Part shown: positions 57,242-64,000 of the stretch, in pieces
Numbering within the stretch: position 1 is the stretch's first letter
Layout of the letters: every line of letters begins with the position of its first letter
DNA from: Pelagibacteraceae bacterium AG-337-G04
GTDB lineage: Bacteria > Pseudomonadota > Alphaproteobacteria > Pelagibacterales > Pelagibacteraceae
DNA: 64,000 nt
Assembly (NCBI GenBank): GCA_003282205.1
Contig: QBZW01000003.1
Coordinates: 72,501-136,500 of the forward strand
Direction: 5' to 3'
Translations under genes and position numbers: made by a program
Notes under the pieces: model-generated
The model's input: only the letters and a program-made list of their open reading frames with translations
The model's database searches: none
Told to the model about the DNA's origin: nothing

Positions 57242-58503
57242 CAATTAATCCGTCGAATATTTACACCAACTTTTTTAAGTTTTCTCTCTATATTTTCATA
57301 TCCTCTATCTAAGTGATAAATTCTATTGATTACAGATGATCCTTTTGCAACTATTGCGGCTAAAACTAATGCAACCGAAGCTCTTAGGTCACTGGACATT
57401 AATTCAGCAGCTTGAAAGTTAGTATCACCTGAAATAAATGCCTTATTTTTTTTTATTATAATATCAGCACCTAATCTTCTTAATTCAGCTACATGCATAA
57501 ATCTATTTTCGAAAATACTCTCAGTTATTGAACTTTTACCTTTGGCCTTACAAAGCAGAACCATAAACTGAGCTTGTAAATCTGTAGGAAAGTTTGGATA
57601 TTCTTTGGTAACTAAATTGGTTAAATTTTTGATTTTTTTTGGACCGGATATATGAATTTGTTTTTTGGCTACTTTAATTTTTGCTCCAACTTTTTTTAGT
57701 AATGATAATTCTTTTTTTATAATTTTTGGATCAAAGTTATTTATTTTTAAATTACCTCCAGTTAAACATGCTGCTACACAAAAAGTTCCTGTTTCTATTC
57801 TATCTGACATCACTGAATAACTTGTACTTTCTAAAGATTTAATACCTTCTATCTTCACAGTACGTTTGCCTATAAATTTTATTTTAGCACCACCTGATTT
57901 TAAAAAATTTATTAAATCAATTATTTCTGGTTCGATTGCACAGTTTCTAAGAATAGTAATTCCATTTGCTAAACATGCGGCAATAATTGTATTTTCTGTG
58001 GCCCCAACACTAATTTTTGAAAATCTGATTTTTGCACCTTTGAGTTTTTCTTTCGTATGTGCATGAATATATCCTTTTTTAATATCATATTTCATTCCAA
58101 GTTTTTTAAGCGCATTCAAATGATAATTTACAGGTCTTGCACCTATTAGGCAGCCACCTGGTAAAGAGGTAATAGACTTTTGATGTTTAGCAACAAGTGC
58201 TCCTAAAACTAATATTCCAGCTCTCATCGTTCTAACAAGTGAATATGATGCAAAAACATTTTGCTTTTTTTTCTTAGTTATTTTAACAATTTTTCTATTT
58301 TTATTAAATTTTATTTCTGAACCAAGAGATTTTAAAAGATTTATCATTGTATCTATGTCTTTAACGCGGGGTAAATTTTTTATTATGACTTCGTTTTCGA
58401 ATAAGATTGTCGATGCTAAAATTGGTAAAGCAGCATTTTTTGAACCTGAAATTGAAATATCACCCTTTATTTTGCAAGGACCTTTAACAATAAATTTGTC
58501 CAT
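57241..58503 (-). CDS. murA: UDP-N-acetylglucosamine 1-carboxyvinyltransferase
   Basis: First committed step of peptidoglycan synthesis, 420 residues. The catalytic cysteine is present in GGCLIGARPVNYHL, so fosfomycin-type sensitivity is predicted rather than the Asp variant. N-terminal ISGSKNAALPILA and C-terminal DLRASVALVLAA with RIYHLDRGYENIE are conserved. Confidence 0.96.
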   Translation of the reverse strand: MDKFIVKGPCKIKGDISISGSKNAALPILASTILFENEVIIKNLPRVKDIDTMINLLKSLGSEIKFNKNRKIVKITKKKKQNVFASYSLVRTMRAGILVLGALVAKHQKSITSLPGGCLIGARPVNYHLNALKKLGMKYDIKKGYIHAHTKEKLKGAKIRFSKISVGATENTIIAACLANGITILRNCAIEPEIIDLINFLKSGGAKIKFIGKRTVKIEGIKSLESTSYSVMSDRIETGTFCVAACLTGGNLKINNFDPKIIKKELSLLKKVGAKIKVAKKQIHISGPKKIKNLTNLVTKEYPNFPTDLQAQFMVLLCKAKGKSSITESIFENRFMHVAELRRLGADIIIKKNKAFISGDTNFQAAELMSSDLRASVALVLAAIVAKGSSVINRIYHLDRGYENIERKLKKVGVNIRRIN

Positions 58504-58505
58504 TA

Positions 58506-59060
58506 TTAAATTTTTGGAAGTGTAACTCCCTTTTGACCTTGGTATTTACCATTTCTATCTGCATATGAAACAGCTGGATCCTCATTACCCTTAATAAAAA
58601 CGAATTGAGCAACTCCTTCGTTGGCATAAATTTTTGCTGGTAATGGAGTTGTATTGGAAAATTCTAATGTTACATGCCCTTCCCAGCCTGGTTCAAGAGG
58701 TGTAACGTTGACAATTATTCCACATCTTGCATATGTAGATTTTCCTAAACAAATAACTAAAACATTTTTAGGTATCTTAAAATATTCTACAGTCCTTGCT
58801 AATACGAACGAATTGGGTGGTATTATACATTCAGATGAGTTTTTAGTAATAAAATTTGAGGATTTAAAATTTTTTGGATCTACTATTTCAGAATTTACGT
58901 TGGTAAAAATTTTAAATTCGTCAGATACACGAGCATCGTAACCGTATGATGATACACCAAATGATATTTTATCTCCTCTAACTTGCTTGTCTTGGAAAGG
59001 AGAGATCATATCATTTTCTTTGGCCATTTGTATAATCCATTTATCAGATTGAACTGACAT
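58506..59060 (-). CDS. dcd: dCTP deaminase
   Basis: Converts dCTP to dUTP for thymidylate synthesis, 184 residues. Visible are the N-terminal [52 protein letters not shown] with the catalytic glutamate, and the C-terminal [12 protein letters not shown]. Coupled upstream to a 34-codon ORF through TAATG and 2 nt from murA. Confidence 0.95.
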   Translation of the reverse strand: MSVQSDKWIIQMAKENDMISPFQDKQVRGDKISFGVSSYGYDARVSDEFKIFTNVNSEIVDPKNFKSSNFITKNSSECIIPPNSFVLARTVEYFKIPKNVLVICLGKSTYARCGIIVNVTPLEPGWEGHVTLEFSNTTPLPAKIYANEGVAQFVFIKGNEDPAVSYADRNGKYQGQKGVTLPKI

Positions 59061-59164
59061 TATTTATTTTTTTTCTTTGTTTTTTTTTGGAATTCTTTTC
59101 TTTTTTTTAAATTTTTTCTCAAGGCAAGTTCAAGTTTACTAAAATTATTCTTTTTTGAACTCAT
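59060..59164 (-). CDS. Tiny basic protein upstream of dcd
   Basis: A 34-codon ORF beginning [20 protein letters not shown], with 14 lysines, predicted as one amphipathic helix. Its stop overlaps the dcd ATG (TAATG), and it lies 3 nt after the 65-residue gene upstream, the usual spacing of real genes here. Many alphaproteobacteria have short KLRKNLxRRK-type proteins, so it is probably real; function unknown. Confidence 0.55.
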   Translation of the reverse strand: MSSKKNNFSKLELALRKNLKKRKEFQKKTKKKNK

Positions 59165-59167
59165 TAT

Positions 59168-59365
59168 TTATTTTTTGTCGGGATTTGTGAGGTGATCAAG
59201 CGTTATAACCTGATCAAGAGGAATGGTTTTATCTTCTTCAATTTTTACTGGGCCAGTTTTCACCTGTTTTTTTGCTCTTTTTTCTGCAAGCTTTTTCTCT
59301 CTTTTTGCTTTTTTTTCCATGAGCTTTGCATTTTTATTAGCTCCATATGTATAGTGAATTCCCAT
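59168..59365 (-). CDS. Small lysine-rich conserved-looking protein
   Basis: A 65-residue protein starting MGIHYTYGANKNAKLMEKKA, followed by a Lys/Arg/Ala helix and ending LDHLTNPDKK. Helical and basic, possibly RNA- or ribosome-binding. It lies 3 nt before the 34-codon ORF and so begins a four-gene run toward dcd and murA. The family was not recognised. Confidence 0.6.
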   Translation of the reverse strand: MGIHYTYGANKNAKLMEKKAKREKKLAEKRAKKQVKTGPVKIEEDKTIPLDQVITLDHLTNPDKK

Positions 59366-59460
59366 AACATTTTCCTTAAATAGATATAACCCATTTTTAA
59401 AAAAAAATAAGGCAATAATTTGAAAAATTTTAATTTATACACTAATTATCATTAAAAAAT

Positions 59461-59535
59461 GCCCTTGTAGTTTTAATGTTAAAACAGGCCCTTGGTAAGG
59501 GTCAGTTACGAGTTAGATTCTCGTCGAGGGCACCA
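59461..59535 (+). tRNA. tRNA-Thr(GGU) with unusual D- and T-loops
   Basis: Acceptor GCCCTTG/CGAGGGC, anticodon arm GGCCC-TTGGTAA-GGGTC (anticodon GGU, loop identical to E. coli tRNA-Thr) and encoded CCA identify it. The D-loop TAATGTTA has a single G, and the T-loop reads TTAGATT where TTCRANY is expected: C56 is A and G19 is U, a change on both sides of the usual 19-56 tertiary pair. It stands alone between two minus-strand genes. Confidence 0.85.
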
Positions 59536-59538
59536 CTA

Positions 59539-60258
59539 TTATTTTTTATAAAAATTTTTTTTTAGCAAAAACCCAACTATAACTAAAACTATAATTCCCA
59601 CAATTGGTAAATAAATATCAGGAGAAAAAATTAATTCTAAAATACTCGGTACCTCAGAATTTTCTTCCAATATCTTGCTTAAACCAGCTCCAAGAGATGC
59701 TCCAACAAATAATTGTGGAGTCATTCCAATTATTGATCCTAGAAAGAAATTTCTAATCTTAACGTTAAATATAGTTGGTAAAATATTTGAAATAAAAAAA
59801 GGAATGCCACCTATAAATCTATAGACTAGAAAAAAAACAAACTCATTCTTTTTAAACTTTTCAGTTAAATTGCTAAAACGAGATGAAAATTTTTCCTCAA
59901 CCAAATCTTTAAAAAAATAATTTGCAAACATATAAAGAAGTGTTGCGCCAATAGATAACCCAAAAACTACTAGCAAAGTTCCTAACCACTTCCCAAAAAT
60001 AAAACCGCCAACTAGAAATACTGGCGATCCAAAGCCCAATAAGAGAACCCAGACAATGGCACCTAGTAAAAATATAATACTTGATAAAAAAATATTATTA
60101 TTTTTAATATTCTCTAAAGTTTCTCTATTTTCTCTAATTAATTCATAACTTGAGAAATCCTGAAGGGAAAAGTTGTTAAAAAAAATCAATAAAAAAACAA
60201 ATACTATCAAAATATAGGTGGAGCCTAAAAATAGTTTAATTTTTTTTTCTCTATTCAT
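59539..60258 (-). CDS. VTT (TVP38/DedA-like) membrane protein
   Basis: A 239-residue integral membrane protein with about six hydrophobic segments. The central GFGSPVFLVGGFIFGKWLGT and RFIGGIPFFISNILP blocks are the VTT/SNARE-associated Golgi domain, a family recently tied to lipid scrambling and undecaprenyl-phosphate recycling. Convergent with tRNA-Thr, 3 nt away. The substrate is unknown. Confidence 0.85.
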   Translation of the reverse strand: MNREKKIKLFLGSTYILIVFVFLLIFFNNFSLQDFSSYELIRENRETLENIKNNNIFLSSIIFLLGAIVWVLLLGFGSPVFLVGGFIFGKWLGTLLVVFGLSIGATLLYMFANYFFKDLVEEKFSSRFSNLTEKFKKNEFVFFLVYRFIGGIPFFISNILPTIFNVKIRNFFLGSIIGMTPQLFVGASLGAGLSKILEENSEVPSILELIFSPDIYLPIVGIIVLVIVGFLLKKNFYKK

Positions 60259-60340
60259 TGATTTTTAACTTATTAAAAATCACTGTACTTATATATATAT
60301 ATTTGTATAACTACCGAAATTTAACATTAATTTAACAACA

Positions 60341-60478
60341 ATGAAACGCACATATCAACCAAGCAATAGAAAAAGAAAAAAGGCTGTTGGCTTTAGAGCT
60401 AAAAAAAAAACAAAAGGTGGAAGAAAAGTATTAAAAAGAAGAAGAGCTAAAGGGAGAAAAAAATTAACAAACGCTTAA
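60341..60478 (+). CDS. rpmH: 50S ribosomal protein L34
   Basis: A 45-residue very basic protein, [20 protein letters not shown] followed by a [11 protein letters not shown] ending, unmistakably L34. Its stop overlaps the rnpA start (TAATG). It is the first gene of the conserved rpmH-rnpA-yidD-yidC cluster; its promoter should lie in the 82-bp gap upstream. Confidence 0.97.
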   Translation: MKRTYQPSNRKRKKAVGFRAKKKTKGGRKVLKRRRAKGRKKLTNA

Positions 60479-60819
60479 TGAAAAACAAGATTGTAAGCCT
60501 TTCTAAAAATGAGGATTTTAAGTCTATTCTGAGCGGAAAAAAAATTTCTAATAAATACTTAACAATTTTCTTTAAAAAACTTTCTGATAAAAATAATAAT
60601 AAATTAAATATTAGTTTTGTAGCCAAAAAGAAAATTGGAAATGCAGTAACAAGAAACAAAATTAAAAGAAGACTAAGAAATATTATGAACGAAGCTGTGA
60701 AATCAATTAACATTAATCTTAATTACTGTTATTTATTGATCGCAAGAATTTCTGTTAGCAAAGATCCTTATGAAACAATAAAAAACGCAACACTAGAAGA
60801 CTTTAAAAAAATTAAATGA
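60478..60819 (+). CDS. rnpA: Ribonuclease P protein component
   Basis: A 113-residue protein that assists the RNase P ribozyme in 5' tRNA maturation. The RNR motif region is intact (KKIGNAVTRNKIKRRLRNIM). It overlaps rpmH by 1 nt and yidD by 4 nt. Confidence 0.95.
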   Translation: MKNKIVSLSKNEDFKSILSGKKISNKYLTIFFKKLSDKNNNKLNISFVAKKKIGNAVTRNKIKRRLRNIMNEAVKSININLNYCYLLIARISVSKDPYETIKNATLEDFKKIK

Positions 60820-61058
60820 CCAATTTTATTAAATTTTTAATGATCAAGATTATAAGGTTTTATCAAATACTTATATCTCCTTATCTAGGTAATAATTGTA
60901 GATATCTTCCAACATGTTCTGATTATTTTATTGAAAACATAAAAGAAAATGGAATTTTAAAAGGAAGTATTAATGGATTTAAAAGAATACTTAGTTGTCA
61001 TCCAATAAAAATTTTGGGTGGTGGACAGGGATTTGATCCAGTTAAAAAGAAAAAGTAA
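60816..61058 (+). CDS. yidD: Membrane protein insertion efficiency factor
   Basis: An 80-residue YidD with the family signature ISPYLGNNCRYLPTCSDYF and GFKRILSCHP, ending GGQGFDPVKKKK. It assists YidC-dependent insertion. It starts inside rnpA and lies 3 nt upstream of yidC. Confidence 0.95.
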   Translation: MTNFIKFLMIKIIRFYQILISPYLGNNCRYLPTCSDYFIENIKENGILKGSINGFKRILSCHPIKILGGGQGFDPVKKKK

Positions 61059-61061
61059 TTT

Positions 61062-62744
61062 ATGGATACAAAAAATGTAATTGCTGCAATATCTTTAAGT
61101 GCGGCAGTAATAATTCTTTATAGTTTATTCTTTGCTCCAGCTGTAGTTGACCAAAAAGACATTCAAAATAATAAAAATATTATCAGTGAAAACACTTCAA
61201 CAGATGCGCCGTCATTAGTTCAGGATGAAGAAACAATTAAAATATCTAGAAATGAGGCTTTAAAAGAAAATGATAGGTTTGTTTTTGAAAATGATAAAAT
61301 TAAAGGTTCAATTTCATTAATTGGGTCGTCCATAGATGACTTAACTTTTAAAAATTATACAAATACTTTAAATGGAGATGATAATGTAATCTTATTAAAT
61401 CCTAAACAGTCGAATAATGGATATTATGTTGAGACTGGTTGGGCAACAACAAGTAAAAATATTGACTTACCAAATTCAAAATCTCAATGGAACATTGAGG
61501 GGAATAACAAACTTACACCAAATTCTCCAGTAAAATTAAGTTGGACTAATAATCAGAATATTAAATTTGTAAAAGAAATAAGTTTAGATAAACAATATCT
61601 TTTCAATATTAAGCAAACAATTATTAACAATTCGAATAAAACTTATAACTTTTATCCATATGGACAAATAATAAGAAATATAGCTCCCGATGTAACTAAT
61701 TTTTATATTTTGCATGAGGGCTTAATTGGAGTTTTTGATGATCAGCTAGTTGAAGAAGATTATGATGATATTGAAGAAAAAAAATACTCCAAGAATGCAC
61801 AATCTGGATGGCTAGGTATAACTGATAAATATTGGCTTACTAGTCTTATACCTGAAAAAGATAAAAGTTTTAGATCTGATTTTGATTATAAAAATAAGTT
61901 TAGAGCAAATTTTATTGAGACAAATGCAACTGAAGTTGGTGCAAACGAGACTAAAAGTAACTCAATTAGGATTATAATTGCTGCAAAAGAAGTAAACGTT
62001 ATTGATGGATATGCAGAAAGTGAAAACATTAATAAGTTTGATTTAGCAATAGATTGGGGATGGTTTTACTTCATTGTAAAACCTTTATTCTTTGCAATTC
62101 AATATTTCTTTAACCTTGCTGGTAATTTTGGAATAGCAATTATAATGATAACAGCTTGTATAAGATTAGCATTTTTTCCACTTGCAAATTACTCATTTAG
62201 GTCAATGGCTAAAATGAAAGTTCTTCAGCCAGAAATGACAAGACTAAAAGAGTTGCACAAAGAAGATAAAATGAAACTCCAACAAGAGATGATGGCATTA
62301 TACAAAAGAGAAAAAGTTAATCCAATTAGCGGGTGTCTTCCAATTTTTATACAGATACCTTTTTTCTTTGCAATTTATAAGGTTTTATTTGTAACAATTG
62401 AGATGAGACATCAGCCATTTTTTGGTTGGATAAAAGATTTAAGTGAAAGAGATCCTACATCCATATTTAATTTATTTGGATTAATACCTTGGGACCCTCC
62501 ATCTTTTTTACTAATAGGTGTATGGCCATGCTTAATGGGTGTTTCAATGTGGATGCAGCAAAAATTAAATCCAACACCTCCCGATCCTGTTCAAGCAAAA
62601 ATATTTATGTTCTTTCCTTTATTTTTGACTGTAATACTAGCTCCTTTCCCAGCAGGACTAGTTATTTACTGGACGATAAATAACATATTAACAATGGCAC
62701 AACAGTACATAATAATCAAAAGAACGACTGTAAAAACTGTTTAA
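61062..62744 (+). CDS. yidC: Membrane protein insertase
   Basis: A 560-residue YidC with the Gram-negative layout: N-terminal transmembrane helix (residues 5-25), large periplasmic domain to about residue 330, then the five-helix insertase core beginning GNFGIAIIMITACIRLAFFP, including PISGCLPIFIQIPFFFAIYKV. It inserts inner-membrane proteins alone or with SecYEG. Confidence 0.97.
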   Translation: MDTKNVIAAISLSAAVIILYSLFFAPAVVDQKDIQNNKNIISENTSTDAPSLVQDEETIKISRNEALKENDRFVFENDKIKGSISLIGSSIDDLTFKNYTNTLNGDDNVILLNPKQSNNGYYVETGWATTSKNIDLPNSKSQWNIEGNNKLTPNSPVKLSWTNNQNIKFVKEISLDKQYLFNIKQTIINNSNKTYNFYPYGQIIRNIAPDVTNFYILHEGLIGVFDDQLVEEDYDDIEEKKYSKNAQSGWLGITDKYWLTSLIPEKDKSFRSDFDYKNKFRANFIETNATEVGANETKSNSIRIIIAAKEVNVIDGYAESENINKFDLAIDWGWFYFIVKPLFFAIQYFFNLAGNFGIAIIMITACIRLAFFPLANYSFRSMAKMKVLQPEMTRLKELHKEDKMKLQQEMMALYKREKVNPISGCLPIFIQIPFFFAIYKVLFVTIEMRHQPFFGWIKDLSERDPTSIFNLFGLIPWDPPSFLLIGVWPCLMGVSMWMQQKLNPTPPDPVQAKIFMFFPLFLTVILAPFPAGLVIYWTINNILTMAQQYIIIKRTTVKTV

Positions 62745-62749
62745 TAGAA

Positions 62750-63598
62750 ATGGAAATAGAAAAAATAGTACCAAAAGATGGTCCTACCATCGACGAGGTT
62801 AAAAAATATATAGATAAATATAAAAATGAATTAATAGTCATTAAATATGGAGGAAATGTTTTTATTGATAGGAATATTTTTAACAATTTTATTTCAGATA
62901 TAAGTATTCTAAATAAGTTAGGGTTATCAATAATAATTGTTCACGGGGGTGGTCCTAGAATTAAAAGAGAATTAGAAAAATCAAATATTCAATCAAAATT
63001 TATTAGAGGTTTGAGAGTTACAGACGAAAAAATTATAAATATTGTTGAAGATGTCCTTATTGATTTTAACGAAGATATTGTCAATTCTTTAATTGAAAAA
63101 GGTTCAAATGCAGTCTCATTAAACACAAAAAAAAATAATATTATTGAGATTATTCCAGAAGCAGAGGAACTTGGTTTTGTGGGAAAACCGAATAAAATTA
63201 ATACAAATATTATAAAGGATATAATTAAGGTAAATTCAGTTCCAATTATATCACCTTTAGGATTAGGTAAAAATAATCAGACATTTAATATTAATGGAGA
63301 TACAGCAGCTGGTGCTATAGCAAAATCTTTGAAATGTAGAAGACTGTTATTAATGACAAACGTTGAGGGTGTACTAAATGAAGAAAAAAAACTAATTGAA
63401 GAAATCACATCTTCAGAAATCTTAGAGATGATAAATAATGGAATTATAACCGAGGGTATGATACCTAAAATCAATACATGCTTAGACGCAGTAATGAATG
63501 GAGTTACAGGTGTTGGAATTATTGATGGAAGAAAAAAACATTCAATTTTATTTGAATTATTTTCAGATAAAGGAGCTGGAACATTAATAAGAAAATGA
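62750..63598 (+). CDS. argB: Acetylglutamate kinase
   Basis: Second step of arginine synthesis, 282 residues. The amino-acid-kinase motifs VIKYGGNVFID, VHGGGPRIKREL and NINGDTAAGAIAKSL are clear, and MIPKINTCLDAV follows. It lies 5 nt after yidC. In several relatives engB sits between these two genes; here it is absent. Confidence 0.95.
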   Translation: MEIEKIVPKDGPTIDEVKKYIDKYKNELIVIKYGGNVFIDRNIFNNFISDISILNKLGLSIIIVHGGGPRIKRELEKSNIQSKFIRGLRVTDEKIINIVEDVLIDFNEDIVNSLIEKGSNAVSLNTKKNNIIEIIPEAEELGFVGKPNKINTNIIKDIIKVNSVPIISPLGLGKNNQTFNINGDTAAGAIAKSLKCRRLLLMTNVEGVLNEEKKLIEEITSSEILEMINNGIITEGMIPKINTCLDAVMNGVTGVGIIDGRKKHSILFELFSDKGAGTLIRK

Positions 63599-64000
63599 AA
63601 AATATAAAAAATATTCTATTCGATTGTGATGGTGTTCTTTATCAGGATTTAGAGTCAGTATTTGGTCAAGTGAGTAAAAGAATGACGCAGTACATTTCTG
63701 AAAAATTAGAAATTAACTTAGTCGAAGCTAAAAAATTACAAACTGACTACTTTCATAAATACAATACAAGTCTAAATGGATTAATGATACATCATGACAT
63801 TCCTCCTAAAGAATTTTTAAATTTCGTTCATGATATTGACCTATCCTTTATGGAAAAGGATGTTGTTTTAAGGGACGAAATTGAAAAATTAGATTTAAGA
63901 AAGTTTGTTTTTACCAATGGTTCAAGTGAGCATGTAAGTAATATAACTACACATTTGGGTATTGATGATCTATTTGAAGATATATTTGATATAGTTGATG
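63595..64000 (+). CDS. HAD-family hydrolase, pyrimidine 5'-nucleotidase-like (partial)
   Basis: The ATG overlaps the argB stop (ATGA). The visible 135 residues begin with HAD motif I LFDCDGVLYQ and include motif II FTNGSSEHV. The pattern resembles the pyrimidine 5'-nucleotidase/SDT1-like subgroup. The gene continues beyond the right edge of the window. Substrate not determinable. Confidence 0.8.
   Translation, partial: MKNIKNILFDCDGVLYQDLESVFGQVSKRMTQYISEKLEINLVEAKKLQTDYFHKYNTSLNGLMIHHDIPPKEFLNFVHDIDLSFMEKDVVLRDEIEKLDLRKFVFTNGSSEHVSNITTHLGIDDLFEDIFDIVD

Overview
The window comes from a very AT-rich, tightly packed alphaproteobacterial genome that looks like SAR11 (Pelagibacterales, 'Candidatus Pelagibacter'-like). 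The evidence is the 16S gene, gene spacings of only a few bases or overlaps such as TAATG and ATGA, rare Shine-Dalgarno sites, and alphaproteobacterial gene orders and markers (GcrA, DUF4167 beside prmC/prfA, DUF2948 between murA and hisD). No replication origin, insertion sequence, CRISPR array or integrase was seen.

Layout. 1-2113: the promoter-proximal part of an rRNA operon on the minus strand (promoter, leader, 16S, tRNA-Ile, tRNA-Ala); 23S lies beyond the left edge. 2184-26262: housekeeping genes on both strands, including an M23 peptidase, a lysC-ispG-prfA-prmC-DUF4167 run, ubiG, argJ, secA, accA, glcB, the SRP RNA-dnaX-ybaB-recR cluster, pheA, kdsB, a membrane cytochrome c, argD-argF, an ABC-2 permease and gcrA. 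26266-38878: a continuous plus-strand run of 14 genes for LPS (kdsD, lptC-like, lptB), aroA-cmk-rpsA-ihfB, pyrF, trpF-trpB-trpA, accD and folC.

39259-51559: a DNA-metabolism island between trxA and the his genes. On the minus strand it has exonuclease I, a RecB/MGME1-like PD-(D/E)XK nuclease and RmuC. Divergent from these are an AAA ATPase with an overlapping partner of unknown function, then a second unit encoding an RpoH-like sigma factor, a strongly structured RNA segment, NurA, a GIY-YIG protein, HerA and three small proteins. This second unit is the best candidate in the window for an undescribed system. The sigma gene's start codon lies in a hairpin close to the predicted transcript start, and a roughly 125-nt near-perfect hairpin with an exceptionally strong Shine-Dalgarno site and a 12-codon ORF lies just before nurA.

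51549-64000: tRNA-His-hisS-hisZ-hisG, cspA, tRNA-Phe, infA, hisD, DUF2948, murA and dcd with tiny basic ORFs, an unusual tRNA-Thr, a VTT-domain membrane protein, then rpmH-rnpA-yidD-yidC-argB and the start of a HAD hydrolase cut by the window edge.

All assignments come from reading motifs by eye; no database search or folding program was run.
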